Origin: an uncultured Prevotellaceae bacterium
GTDB lineage: Bacteria > Bacteroidota > Bacteroidia > Bacteroidales > Bacteroidaceae
Direction: 5' to 3'
NCBI GenBank assembly: GCA_902776685.1
Contig: CACYRB010000013.1
Span: 1 to 40,354, forward strand
Length of the DNA stretch: 40,354 nucleotides
Shown: piece by piece, positions 15,591 through 24,113 of the stretch
Position numbering within the stretch: position 1 is the stretch's first letter
Layout: every line of letters starts with the position of its first letter
Program-made: the position numbers and the translations under genes
Notes under the pieces: model-generated
Seen by the model: only the letters and a program-made list of their open reading frames with translations
Databases searched by the model: none
What the model was told of the DNA's origin: nothing

Positions 15591-16700
15591 TTAGATTGAA
15601 GGCTTCAGGCTGTCACCCGGGTGGGCAGCCTGAGCTTTTGTTTTCGCAGTCTTGGCCGCCTTCTCGGCTTTATCGGCCCTCTTCTTCAAGATCAGCCTGC
15701 GAATGCCGGCCGTGTTGTGATGACAGATGTAGCCTGTGCTGGTGAGCGTGCCAAACTCGTAGCCGCGCTCCTTGAAGAAACGGATGATGGTGGGCAGCGC
15801 CGTCACGGTGGACCTCTTGGCATCGGTATCGTGCATGAGCAGACAAATCTCGCCTCCCATGTCGCGGCAGGCACTGCTCACAAGACGCTGCACGGGAACG
15901 TTGTTGCCCGACGCGTCGCGAGAGTCGAGGTTCCAGTCTACATACTGGTAACCCCGGTACTGTACCTCGCGGCACAGGCTGTCCATGAAGTTGATGTCGG
16001 AATAATGGGAGTAGGCCATGTTGCTGCTACCGCCGGGGAATCGGATGATGGGCGAGCGGCTGCCGGTGTACTTCTCGATGACCTGCTCAATGCGGTCGAG
16101 GTCGTCGAAATAGGTCTGGAAACTGCGGTAGATGGAAAATTTGTGCGAGTAGCTGTGGGCAGCAATGGCGTGACCTTCCTGGTGGGCCTGAGCGATGTAG
16201 TGGAAGCAGCCGGGCATCTGGGCCGTGATGAAGAAGGTGCCTCTCACTCCCTCCTCGCGCAAGATGCGGAGCACCTCGCCGGTGTTGTTCGACGGACCGT
16301 CGTCGAAGGTGAGATAGATCACGCGGCTGTTGCGGTTGGCCACGCGCAGCGTCACCTCGCGACGGGTCTGGTTGCCGAGCGAGTCGGTAGCCGTGTAGAC
16401 CACGGGGTAGTCGCCGGCACGCTGCAGGTCGACCTGCGAAGAGTCGATGTCGAGCTGATAGTGACCGGAGTCGTCGCTTACCTCAACATCCTTCATGTAG
16501 TCGGGATGCTCGCCAAGAAAGATTTCCATGGGAAGAACGCTCAGGTGCGGGGCTACCGTGTCGGAGGGCTCAATGCCGAGCAATGGCACGTCGAGCTTGC
16601 CAAAAAAGTTATCGGCCACATGCATCTGGCGAAGGATGACAATGGCAAGCGAGCCAAGAACCACGATGGCGGCAAGGCAGATAAGAATTTTCTTCAGCAT
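15591..16700 (-). CDS. Membrane-anchored polysaccharide deacetylase (NodB domain) with N-terminal Ig-like domain
   Basis: The 369-residue protein has an N-terminal anchor (residues 3-23), an Ig-like or DUF5011-like region (about 50-122, with DYPVVYTATDSLGN) and a NodB deacetylase domain. All catalytic motifs are present: TFDDG at 131-135, HSYSH at 182-186, RFPGG at 220-224, DWNLDSRD and LLMHDT. The family removes acetyl groups from peptidoglycan or other GlcNAc polymers, outside the inner membrane. A C-terminal Lys/Ala-rich tail follows. The frame opens at 16763 with TTG, but the -7 box lies there, so ATG 16700 is chosen. Confidence 0.9.
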   Translation of the reverse strand: MLKKILICLAAIVVLGSLAIVILRQMHVADNFFGKLDVPLLGIEPSDTVAPHLSVLPMEIFLGEHPDYMKDVEVSDDSGHYQLDIDSSQVDLQRAGDYPVVYTATDSLGNQTRREVTLRVANRNSRVIYLTFDDGPSNNTGEVLRILREEGVRGTFFITAQMPGCFHYIAQAHQEGHAIAAHSYSHKFSIYRSFQTYFDDLDRIEQVIEKYTGSRSPIIRFPGGSSNMAYSHYSDINFMDSLCREVQYRGYQYVDWNLDSRDASGNNVPVQRLVSSACRDMGGEICLLMHDTDAKRSTVTALPTIIRFFKERGYEFGTLTSTGYICHHNTAGIRRLILKKRADKAEKAAKTAKTKAQAAHPGDSLKPSI

Positions 16701-16760
16701 GTGACGATAATTACCTGTTAAGCGTTTTTTAGATGGAAACAAAATTTTGTTATTGCTTTG

Positions 16761-16768
16761 CAAAGGTA
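16761..16768 (-). promoter_or_regulatory. -7 box of the polysaccharide deacetylase gene
   Basis: The minus strand reads TACCTTTG followed by gca, about 60 nt before the start at 16700. It rules out the upstream TTG at 16763 as the start. Confidence 0.65.
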
Positions 16769-16852
16769 CAATTAAATTTCAAGTCGTACAAATAATTACG
16801 ATTTAAAAAAATATTTTCTGTGAAAAAATGATTTGGATTAAAAAATTATCCT

Positions 16853-16860
16853 TATATTTG
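16853..16860 (+). promoter_or_regulatory. -7 box of the NlpC/P60-like lipoprotein gene
   Basis: TATATTTG followed by gc lies 28 nt before ATG 16889. This is divergent from the deacetylase promoter, with 85 bp between the two boxes. Confidence 0.6.
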
Positions 16861-16888
16861 CGGTCAGATAATATTTGTTGATTTTGAC

Positions 16889-17512
16889 ATGCGACAACCC
16901 AAAAGCCGGACATGCCCTATATTTCTGTGCTTGTGCTTCGCCATCATGCTGTTGACAGGATGCGAGAAAAGCGAGACATGCGTCATGCCTGCAAACGTCA
17001 GACTCGAAGAGGGCGACATCGTGTTCAGGCGTGGGGGCGGCTTTACCAGCCATGCTGTGCTCATGGGCGACCGTGGCGGACAGTATTCGCATGTGGGCAT
17101 CGTGGCCGTAGAGGGCGGCAGGAAGGTCATCGTGCATGCCGTTCCTGGAGAGCCCGACTTCGACGGTGACCCCGACCGCGTGAAGATAGAAAGTCCCGAG
17201 GATTTTTTCTCGTCGCTGAAGACCGACATCGGCGAGGTGTGCAGGGTGGCCGACAGAGCCGCTGCCAGGCGGGCCGCAGCCAAAGCCTTGGAGATTTACA
17301 GGCGGCACACGCTGTTCGACCACGACTACGACGACCACGACACGACGAAAATGTATTGCACCGAGCTCATCAGCTACGTCTACAACTGCGCCGGAATGCC
17401 TCTGGTGGGCAGCAAGCGACACCGCGTAGACTTGCCCATGCTGCATGCCAATGTGCTCTATCCGTCGGATATTCATCATTCAAAGAAAGTGAAAACCATC
17501 TATATTTTTTAA
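16889..17512 (+). CDS. YiiX/YebB-like NlpC/P60-superfamily lipoprotein
   Basis: The 207-residue protein has a lipoprotein signal (lipobox LLTGC, Cys25). The body has the permuted papain-like layout of the YiiX/YebB family: EEGDIVFRRGG, GQYSHVGIVAV with the catalytic His, and MYCTELISYVYNCAG with the catalytic Cys. Relatives include amidases or endopeptidases of peptidoglycan and some lipid-active enzymes; the substrate here is unknown. It is followed 19 bp downstream by a DUF4878-type lipoprotein gene, and both lie before a strong terminator, so they form a two-gene unit. Confidence 0.85.
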   Translation: MRQPKSRTCPIFLCLCFAIMLLTGCEKSETCVMPANVRLEEGDIVFRRGGGFTSHAVLMGDRGGQYSHVGIVAVEGGRKVIVHAVPGEPDFDGDPDRVKIESPEDFFSSLKTDIGEVCRVADRAAARRAAAKALEIYRRHTLFDHDYDDHDTTKMYCTELISYVYNCAGMPLVGSKRHRVDLPMLHANVLYPSDIHHSKKVKTIYIF

Positions 17513-17531
17513 TTACTAAACTTTTAAGCGT

Positions 17532-17939
17532 ATGAAAAAATTATTTGTATTTGTTATGTGTTGCGTAGCAGCCATCGTAATGACCAGCTGCGGCGGCAAT
17601 GCAGCCGACAATACTCCGTCGGCAGTGGCAGAAAAATCGATGAAGTGTCTGAAGGACAAGGACTACAAAGGCTATGTAGACCTGATGGACATTAAGGCCA
17701 AAGACGGCTCAAGTGTCGAAGAGACCAAGAGCGCATATACTGCCATGCTGTCCAGTAAGTTCCAGGAGGCTGAGAAAAAGAGCGGCCCCATGAAGGACTT
17801 TAAGGTTCTGGGCGAGGAAGTGAAAGACAGCACGGCTGTCGTAAAGGTTGCCGTAAACTACGAGCAGAAGAGCGATACCACCGATGTGAAGCTCAAGATG
17901 AACAAAGACGGCGAATGGAAACTTGATGTCGGAAAGTAA
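17532..17939 (+). CDS. DUF4878-type lipoprotein
   Basis: The 135-residue protein has a lipobox (MTSCGG, Cys20) and then a single compact domain beginning TPSAVAEKSMKCLKDKDYKGYVDLM, typical of DUF4878 (NTF2-like) lipoproteins of Bacteroidales. The second half ends DGEWKLDVGK, as in that family. Function is unknown; it probably faces the periplasm. It is the second gene of the unit beginning at 16889 and directly precedes the terminator. Confidence 0.8.
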   Translation: MKKLFVFVMCCVAAIVMTSCGGNAADNTPSAVAEKSMKCLKDKDYKGYVDLMDIKAKDGSSVEETKSAYTAMLSSKFQEAEKKSGPMKDFKVLGEEVKDSTAVVKVAVNYEQKSDTTDVKLKMNKDGEWKLDVGK

Positions 17940-17955
17940 AAAATGAATTATTGAG

Positions 17956-17998
17956 AAAAGTAGAGGGGTCGGACAAACTGTTCAACCCCTCTACTTTT
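17956..17998. terminator. Bidirectional terminator between convergent genes
   Basis: A perfect 14-bp stem (17956-17969 with 17985-17998) has A4 on one side and T4 on the other. It ends both the plus-strand lipoprotein unit and the minus-strand DUF3108 operon. Confidence 0.9.
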
Positions 17999-18004
17999 CA
18001 ATCT

Positions 18005-18823
18005 TTATTTCACCACGGAGGTGATGGGATTGCGGGTGCCTTTCATATTGACAAGATAGGCTTTGGCCGAGCCGAAACGCAGGAACATGTCGAGCCGGAT
18101 GGGGACATGGTTCTGGTCGTCGGTGACATAGAAACGTACGATTTCCGTCATCTTTCCCTTTTCTTTCTCATAGTACGACAGTTTCAGGCAGCGGTATTTC
18201 TTGCCGTTGTCGGCTTTGATGTTTTCTTTTCCGCCGTAGCGCAACTGAGCCGGGGTGATGCCTTTACCATCGGCGATAGAGAAGTTGAGGGTATGTCCGG
18301 TCTTCCAACCGGTGGTGTCGAACGAGCGTGAACGCAGGAAGATGCTCAGCATGTCGTAGAGACAGGTCGACGAGGTGTGGCTCTCGCGGCTCACAGTGCC
18401 GTCGCCGTGCCGCCGTTGCTGGCGGGTGTGGCTCTTGCCACCCTGATAGCTATAGAACACCTCGTCGACGGTGTAGCGCTTGCCTTCGCGGGCTCCTTTG
18501 CGGAAGTAGAGGGGGGCAAGGTCGGTGGTGGTGTAGCTGAGCAGGGTGTCGCGCAGCATGAACATTTCTTCAACCTTCTTCAGCACACGGGTGGTGAGCG
18601 ACGCGCGGTAGGCCTGCTTGCCATGATAGACGGTCTGCACGGTCGACATGCTGGCTGTTCCGGCTTTCACCCAAACGAACTTCCAGTTGTAGTAAAGATT
18701 GTATGTCAGAAATTCGTTGCCTTGAAAAGCCGTATTCTTGTAAGTGCATTGTGCTTCGCCTTTCAACGATGTAAAGACTGCAAGCATGATGGCAAATGCG
18801 ATTTTCAAAATAGATGGGTTCAT
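18005..18823 (-). CDS. DUF3108 domain protein, exported
   Basis: The 272-residue protein has a signal peptide (about residues 1-24, cleavage near GEAQ). The mature part matches DUF3108: FLTYNLYYNWKFVWVKAGTA near its start, later LTTRVLKKVEEMFMLRDTLLSY and a final FYVTDDQNHVPIRLDM block. The family is beta-rich and periplasmic, with unknown function. It is the third gene of the operon GH3-like, Ig-like lipoprotein and DUF3108, with 12 bp separating it from the preceding stop codon. Confidence 0.85.
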   Translation of the reverse strand: MNPSILKIAFAIMLAVFTSLKGEAQCTYKNTAFQGNEFLTYNLYYNWKFVWVKAGTASMSTVQTVYHGKQAYRASLTTRVLKKVEEMFMLRDTLLSYTTTDLAPLYFRKGAREGKRYTVDEVFYSYQGGKSHTRQQRRHGDGTVSRESHTSSTCLYDMLSIFLRSRSFDTTGWKTGHTLNFSIADGKGITPAQLRYGGKENIKADNGKKYRCLKLSYYEKEKGKMTEIVRFYVTDDQNHVPIRLDMFLRFGSAKAYLVNMKGTRNPITSVVK

Positions 18824-18835
18824 AGATTTTCCTTT

Positions 18836-20869
18836 CTATAGTTTTATTTTGTCGGGTTCGTAGGGTATGCCGAGTTTTCTGGCGCGGTCGGCGTTTCGCT
18901 GCTGAACCTTCTTTTCTTTGTCGGCTTTCTGTCGTGTGATGGCCGAGGGTTTTTGCTGATAGAGCGGCTTGGCTTTCGGGTTCCACGTCTCGCTGAAGTC
19001 CCACTTGGCGCGGCACTCGATGGCTTGCGGGTAGTAATACACTTCGTCGGCCTGTCGGTCGAGCGCGTATTCGCCGGTGTCCCATCGGCCATTGCTGTTC
19101 TTATCGACAATCACTCTGACGTAGTAGGTTCCCGGTGCGACATAGTAGAACGTCAGTTTCCCGTTGTCGGTGATGCATTGCTTGACGGGTTTGTCTTGCT
19201 GGTCGAGCAGCTGCCCCACGATGTGTTCGCCCTGCATGCCTCCCAGAGTCATGGAAATGGTGGCATAGTCGCCCAGCGATTTCACCTTAAACCCGCGTTT
19301 CACCTTGTCGGCTGCCTGTCCGTAGATGTTGGTCATGTAAGCCGAATCGAGCTCAAGGCTGTACTCGGTCTCGGGTTCCCACTCGGCAGTGAGCCGATAG
19401 TGCATGACGGCATGTCCAGGGTCGCCGTTGCCGGTTGAAGTGTTTATAAGGGTGAAAGGTTCGTTGTGCCATAGCGAGTCGCGCCGCGACAGATAGTAGA
19501 GATGAATCTTTGTCGTGTCGAGGTGTGCCATGGGTTCGGGCATCTCGAAGGCTATGCGTTGGTCGGGATCAATCATCGGGACGGCCCTCACTTCAACATT
19601 GTAGGGTTCTGGCTTGCGCTCGGTTTCATAGGGAAGCCCGCGTTTCTTCTGTCGCTCTTGGTTCTTCTGCCATTGTTCAAGGTCGCGCTGCTGTTGTTTC
19701 AGACGCTTGGCATAGGGCTGCCGCGAAAGAATGCGCTGTGTGTCGACCTGTTGCACAAGGTTGCCGAGAGTGTCGGTCATCAGGTAGCGCATCTCAATGT
19801 CGAGCGTGTCTTGATTGACGAGGGCCGTGTCGCGTAGCCAGTAACGCAGCGTGTCAAGGTGTTCCGAGGCCTCGAGCAGGAAGGCGTCGCGACTGTCGAA
19901 GTTGAGTCCCCGCAGTTCGGGCAGTTGCTCGTTTCCGTAGCTGAAGTAGAGCGTGAAGCGGTTGGCCTGCTGGCGTTCGGTCTTGACGAGATAGCGTTCG
20001 GTCTGTTCCTCGGTGAAGGCGCGCAGCACGATGTCGTCGGGCAGGAAATGGGTGTAGCCCACCTGTCGGATGTCGTCGATGTGGAGCGAGTCGCGCCAAA
20101 GCGTGTCGCGTCGCACGTCGGCTTTCCATGTGGGCGAGATGAGACTGTGCGTGTAGCCTATCATCTCGCTTTTCTGCGAGAAGCGGTAGTCGCCGTCAAC
20201 ATCTTGCAGGGCATAGATGCGATAGCTGCCGGGTGCCACGCCCTTGATGACAAAGTGTCCGCGCGAGTCGGTTCGCGAGACGCGCAGCATGGGCCGTGTC
20301 TGGAACACCGAGTCTTCGATGTTGTTGTAGAGTCCGACGAGGATACCTTTCACTGGCTCCAGGTTCTCAGCTTCAAGCACGTAGCCGGCCACTTGCAGCG
20401 TGTCGATGGCATCGCCGGTTGAGAAGCTGAACGTGTAGTTACCCATGGGGTTGTTCTCGTTGTTGTCGGTAATGGCATCGCTGAAGTCGATGGTGTAGGT
20501 GGTGTTGGGTAAGAGTGTGTCGTTGAGCTGTACCTCTATTTTCTTTCCGGAAGCCTTGATTTCGGGTTGTTCGAGCTGTGGTGGCGAGATGATGACTTTC
20601 TCGTTGGGATTGTCGACCTTGATAAACTCATCGAACAATATGGAAATCTTACGTGCCGTCACGTTTGTGCCGCCGTCTTCGGGCGATGCGCTGACAACGC
20701 TGGGTGGTGTCTCGTCGTACCATCCTCCGTCGGGGCGTCCCATGCGGGCACAGGAGATGAAGAGTGAAGAAAGAAATACGAACAATGTTGTTGCGCACAA
20801 CAACCATTTCATGCCTTTCTTCTGTTTCATGTCAGCCTGTGGGCTCCGTGCGAATTCGTCGTGCTTCAT
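18836..20869 (-). CDS. Ig-like (Big_5) lipoprotein
   Basis: The 677-residue protein has a lipoprotein signal with LFISC and then a Big_5 Ig-like domain (about 55-155: TPPSVVSASPEDGGTNV, LPNTTYTIDFSDAI). A carboxypeptidase-regulatory-like fold follows (about 160-230), then a long region with further beta repeats and Arg/Lys-rich stretches. It is probably surface or periplasmic; homologs are common in Bacteroidales and poorly characterised. ATG at 20869 overlaps the TGA of the GH3-like gene (ATGA), implying coupling; ATG at 20830 (MKQKKGMKW) would give a more standard signal length. Confidence 0.8.
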   Translation of the reverse strand: MKHDEFARSPQADMKQKKGMKWLLCATTLFVFLSSLFISCARMGRPDGGWYDETPPSVVSASPEDGGTNVTARKISILFDEFIKVDNPNEKVIISPPQLEQPEIKASGKKIEVQLNDTLLPNTTYTIDFSDAITDNNENNPMGNYTFSFSTGDAIDTLQVAGYVLEAENLEPVKGILVGLYNNIEDSVFQTRPMLRVSRTDSRGHFVIKGVAPGSYRIYALQDVDGDYRFSQKSEMIGYTHSLISPTWKADVRRDTLWRDSLHIDDIRQVGYTHFLPDDIVLRAFTEEQTERYLVKTERQQANRFTLYFSYGNEQLPELRGLNFDSRDAFLLEASEHLDTLRYWLRDTALVNQDTLDIEMRYLMTDTLGNLVQQVDTQRILSRQPYAKRLKQQQRDLEQWQKNQERQKKRGLPYETERKPEPYNVEVRAVPMIDPDQRIAFEMPEPMAHLDTTKIHLYYLSRRDSLWHNEPFTLINTSTGNGDPGHAVMHYRLTAEWEPETEYSLELDSAYMTNIYGQAADKVKRGFKVKSLGDYATISMTLGGMQGEHIVGQLLDQQDKPVKQCITDNGKLTFYYVAPGTYYVRVIVDKNSNGRWDTGEYALDRQADEVYYYPQAIECRAKWDFSETWNPKAKPLYQQKPSAITRQKADKEKKVQQRNADRARKLGIPYEPDKIKL

Positions 20870-22377
20870 GCTTTATTCATTTGTAGCAGTTCGTCGATGT
20901 GTGTGCGGTTGTTCGAGAGTCGGGGCACCTTGTGCTGACCGCCCAGCTTTCCGTGAGCCTTGAGCCAGTCGTTGAAGAGTCCCTGTCGTGCCTTCACCAC
21001 TTCGAGATGCTGAAGTGTGATGTCGTGATAGCGCTTGGCCTCATAGTCGCTGTTCAGCTCCTGCAGTTTCTGGTCGAGCAGCGTGGCAAAGGCTTCAAGG
21101 TCTTCGGGTTCGCGTGCAAACTCGATGAGCCACTGGTGGCGACATTGTGCATGGCTGTTCATGAACACGGGAGCGGCGGTGTATTCGCTCACCTCGGCGC
21201 CGGTCTGCTCACAGGCATAGGCCAGTCCGCGCTCGGCATTGTCTTGGATGAGTTCTTCGCCGAATGCGTTGATGAAATATTTGGTGCGTCCGGTGATGAT
21301 GAACTTATAGGGATTCTTCGAGGTGAACATGACGGTGTCGCCTATCATGTAGCGCCACAGTCCGCACGATGTGGAGATGAGCATGGCATAGTTTTTCCCT
21401 GTCTCTACGCCCCAGATGGGCACGATGTTGGGATGGTCGGTGCCAAGTTCTTCCATGGGAATGAACTCGTAGAAACATCCGTAGTCGAGCATGAGGAGCA
21501 TGGCCGCGTCTTTCGGGTTGCTCTGAATGCCGAAGAATCCTTCGCTGGCATTGTAGGTCTCCATGTATTGCATACGCTCTGAGCGGATGAGCTGCTCATA
21601 CTGATGGCGGTAGGGTGTGAAGGCGATGCCTCCGTGGAAGAACACTTCCAGGTTGGGCCACACCTCGTCGATGGTCTGCTTGCCCGAGAGCTCGAGCACA
21701 CGAACGAGCACCGACATCATCCACGAGGGCACACCCGAGATGTTGGTCACGTTTTTCGTGAGTGTCTCGTGGGCAATGCGGTCGCGCTTCACTTCGAAGT
21801 CGCTGAGCAGTGCCGTCTGCTTCTTGGGTACACGGGCAAGGTTGACAATGGGGTTGATGTTCTCGATGAGAATGGCCGAAAGGTCGCCCACGAGCGAGTT
21901 AGGAACATCGTAGTTGGGTTGGTGGCTGCCGCCGAGGATGAGGCCCTTGCCGTCGAACAACCGGCTGTCGGGGCGATTCATCAGATAGAGTGCGATGCTG
22001 TCGCGTCCGCCGGCATAGTGCACATGCTGCAATCCCTCTGCCGACACGGGTATGAACTTCGACTTGTCGTTGGTCGTACCCGACGACTTGGCATACCACT
22101 TCACACGCCCGGGCCATAACACGTTCTGCTCGCCGTGGCGCATACGGTCGATTTGTTCCTTCAGCTCCTCGTAGGTGTTGACGGGAACGTTACGGGCAAA
22201 GTCGTCGTATCCGCATGTGTTGTTGAAAAGGTGGTTGCGCCCATACTCGGTGTCGGTGGCTCGCCGTAGCAGGTGTTCGAGTACCTCGCGTTGCAGGGTT
22301 TCTGCCTCGTTCTGGTGACGTTCCAATTGTTGCTGCCGCCGTTTGAAATATAGGCTGGCTATGCTGGTTAAACTCAT
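20866..22377 (-). CDS. GH3-like acyl-adenylating protein
   Basis: The 503-residue protein matches the GH3 family of plant hormone-conjugating enzymes and their bacterial relatives: nucleotide-binding SSGTTNDKSKFIPVS (about 99-113), YNASEGFFGIQ, and the C-terminal GDTVMFTSKNPYKFIITGRT region. Family members adenylate carboxylates and join them to amino acids. The substrate of the Bacteroidales members is not known to me. It is the first gene of an operon with two exported proteins, which gives no direct clue to the substrate. The length is normal and all motifs are intact. Confidence 0.88.
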   Translation of the reverse strand: MSLTSIASLYFKRRQQQLERHQNEAETLQREVLEHLLRRATDTEYGRNHLFNNTCGYDDFARNVPVNTYEELKEQIDRMRHGEQNVLWPGRVKWYAKSSGTTNDKSKFIPVSAEGLQHVHYAGGRDSIALYLMNRPDSRLFDGKGLILGGSHQPNYDVPNSLVGDLSAILIENINPIVNLARVPKKQTALLSDFEVKRDRIAHETLTKNVTNISGVPSWMMSVLVRVLELSGKQTIDEVWPNLEVFFHGGIAFTPYRHQYEQLIRSERMQYMETYNASEGFFGIQSNPKDAAMLLMLDYGCFYEFIPMEELGTDHPNIVPIWGVETGKNYAMLISTSCGLWRYMIGDTVMFTSKNPYKFIITGRTKYFINAFGEELIQDNAERGLAYACEQTGAEVSEYTAAPVFMNSHAQCRHQWLIEFAREPEDLEAFATLLDQKLQELNSDYEAKRYHDITLQHLEVVKARQGLFNDWLKAHGKLGGQHKVPRLSNNRTHIDELLQMNKA

Positions 22378-22397
22378 CTGTCTTTATATTTTGCCTG

Positions 22398-22405
22398 CAA
22401 AATTA
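22398..22405 (-). promoter_or_regulatory. -7 box of the GH3-like operon
   Basis: The minus strand reads TAATTTTG followed by caggc, about 20 nt before the start codon at 22377. Confidence 0.5.
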
Positions 22406-22528
22406 CGTAAAACCTTTTGAAAGACAGGAAAATTTACTATTTTTAATATATGTAGGGCTGATTATCTGACGACAATCTTACATAAATCGTTCATGTTCGG
22501 CAGCGTTAAAACAAGTTTTACGCTGCGC

Positions 22529-23908
22529 TCACTTAATCGCGATTTTCTTTCCGTTCACGATGTAGATGCCTTTTTTGGATGAGGGATAAGAGATGATGGA
22601 TGAGGGATTGTCAGCAATCTTCCGGCCTTGCAGGTCATAAACGGATGAGGGATGAGAGATGAGGGATGAGGGAGCATTATGCATTATATTGATGCCAGTG
22701 GGTTTGCGCAGGGCATTGCACAGGCGTGCCACACCCTCCATGAGTGAAGCACCGCTGACCATGGCTCCCATCGAGGCGTCGTTTGCATTTCCCGTGTAGA
22801 GTTCGCCCCAGTAGAAGTTGCAGAACATGGCTCTGGGATATTTATCCTTGTCAAGGTTCTCCCATAGGATGTCGGCACAGTTCTGCAAACTGGTAACCAG
22901 TGTGACGCGACAACTCTTGATGATGGAAGACACTTCCATTTCGTCGTCAAGAGCCATGTTCACCGCGTAGGGAATGAGCACAGCCTTGAAGATACTCTGG
23001 TCCATGGTGGTTCCTTCGTGACGCAGGATTCTTACATCTTTCCCGTTAAGCGGTGATTTTTGGGTACAGCGTCCGCTGGTAAAGGCATAGTTCATGACAC
23101 GTGCACCCATTATGGCATATTTTTCCTCGCCGGTGATGTGGAACAGCTGGCGGCAGGCTTCGGCAAACGTACCTTGCGTATAGGTGAGTGGCGGATCTTC
23201 TACACTGTAGTCAAGGTTTCCTGATGCATTTCGCGGCATCTGCACGTTCTCCATGAAGTCGTAGATTTTCAGTGCGTCTTGCAGGTATTTCTCGTTGCCA
23301 TACTTCTGGTAGAGCAGTGTGGCGAGCAGACAGCCCGGACCGTTGGTACAGGCGTTGCGTTCGCGGTTATCACTTTTCCAAGGCAGCCCGAAATAGCCGT
23401 TGCTGTCGGTCCATCCGCGGGTGATGATATAGCGGTCGTAGAGTTGGCGGGCAGTGTTGATGTAGGAGTCATCGCCCAGTGCATCGCTAATGTGTGTCAG
23501 TGTAAGGCCAATCCAGCACATATCATCGGTGAACGGGTTGGAAAATCCAGTGGGATCGTTCTCATCGCGGTGGTAGTTGTTGGCGTGATTCTGATACCAG
23601 CGTTGCATATAGGTGGCATAGGTGTTGGCCAGCGTGGGGTTGTCGTCCTTGATGCGCAGGTAGGAGTAGATGACAACGTCCATGGCATGGGCCTGTTGCC
23701 AATAGATAAACTCTCCGACTTTGGAAGGTGTTTCCCTGAAGTAGCCATACGCCTTTATCATAAAGCGGTCGATGAGCACTTTCGTAATCGAGTCGGCTTT
23801 GGTGGAATAGTCGCCACGGACAAGCTTTTCGTAATCGTAGGCACTTGCATTGTTTATGGCTGTCAGCATTAGAAACATGCACGACAGGCGGAAGAGGTAA
23901 CTTTTCAT
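22529..23908 (-). CDS. Secreted GH76-like (alpha-1,6-mannanase-type) protein with Por-type tail
   Basis: The 459-residue protein has a signal peptide (about 1-23, NNASA). The body has the alpha/alpha-toroid pattern of GH76: TDDMCWIGLTLTHISDAL with the paired Asp of the family active site, NGPGCLLATLLYQKYG and TYTQGTFAEACRQLFHITG. It probably cleaves fungal-type alpha-mannan or a related glycan, though the DDM.W context is not the commonest GH76 form, so specificity is open. The C-terminus carries YDLQGRKI and GIYIVNGKK. Two heptad repeat tracts encode SSLISHPSS and SSIISYPSS around that tail. Confidence 0.75.
   Translation of the reverse strand: MKSYLFRLSCMFLMLTAINNASAYDYEKLVRGDYSTKADSITKVLIDRFMIKAYGYFRETPSKVGEFIYWQQAHAMDVVIYSYLRIKDDNPTLANTYATYMQRWYQNHANNYHRDENDPTGFSNPFTDDMCWIGLTLTHISDALGDDSYINTARQLYDRYIITRGWTDSNGYFGLPWKSDNRERNACTNGPGCLLATLLYQKYGNEKYLQDALKIYDFMENVQMPRNASGNLDYSVEDPPLTYTQGTFAEACRQLFHITGEEKYAIMGARVMNYAFTSGRCTQKSPLNGKDVRILRHEGTTMDQSIFKAVLIPYAVNMALDDEMEVSSIIKSCRVTLVTSLQNCADILWENLDKDKYPRAMFCNFYWGELYTGNANDASMGAMVSGASLMEGVARLCNALRKPTGINIMHNAPSSLISHPSSVYDLQGRKIADNPSSIISYPSSKKGIYIVNGKKIAIK
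22577..22674 (-). repeat. Two in-frame heptad tracts in the GH76-like C-terminus
   Basis: Tracts of about four and a half ggatgag-type heptads lie at 22577-22608 and 22643-22674. They flank the YDLQGRKI codons and encode Ser/Pro-rich inserts. Losing or gaining one unit would shift the frame of the sorting tail. Confidence 0.75.
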
Positions 23909-23936
23909 TGTTTTTTGCGAAATGGTAAATGTGTTG

Positions 23937-23944
23937 CAAAGGTA
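23937..23944 (-). promoter_or_regulatory. -7 box of the GH76-like gene
   Basis: The minus strand reads TACCTTTG followed by gcaa, 28 nt before the start at 23908. Confidence 0.65.
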
Positions 23945-24021
23945 ATAAATATTTCATAATGCTTTGCGCATCATGCTTGTTTTTTCGCTTTTTGCCAACT
24001 ATTTTTAAGGAATGACGGGTT

Positions 24022-24084
24022 GAAAAGAAAAAACTCGTGAAAATTTGAATCGAAAGTCAGCCTTTTGAATCAAATATTCACGAG
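24022..24084 (-). terminator. Terminator of the acpP-fabF-rnc operon
   Basis: A 15-bp stem with one mismatch (24034-24048 with 24070-24084) is followed on the minus strand by TTTTTTCTTTTC. Confidence 0.75.
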
Positions 24085-24113
24085 ATTTGTTTGTGTTTGA
24101 GCGTGTCTTGCAC

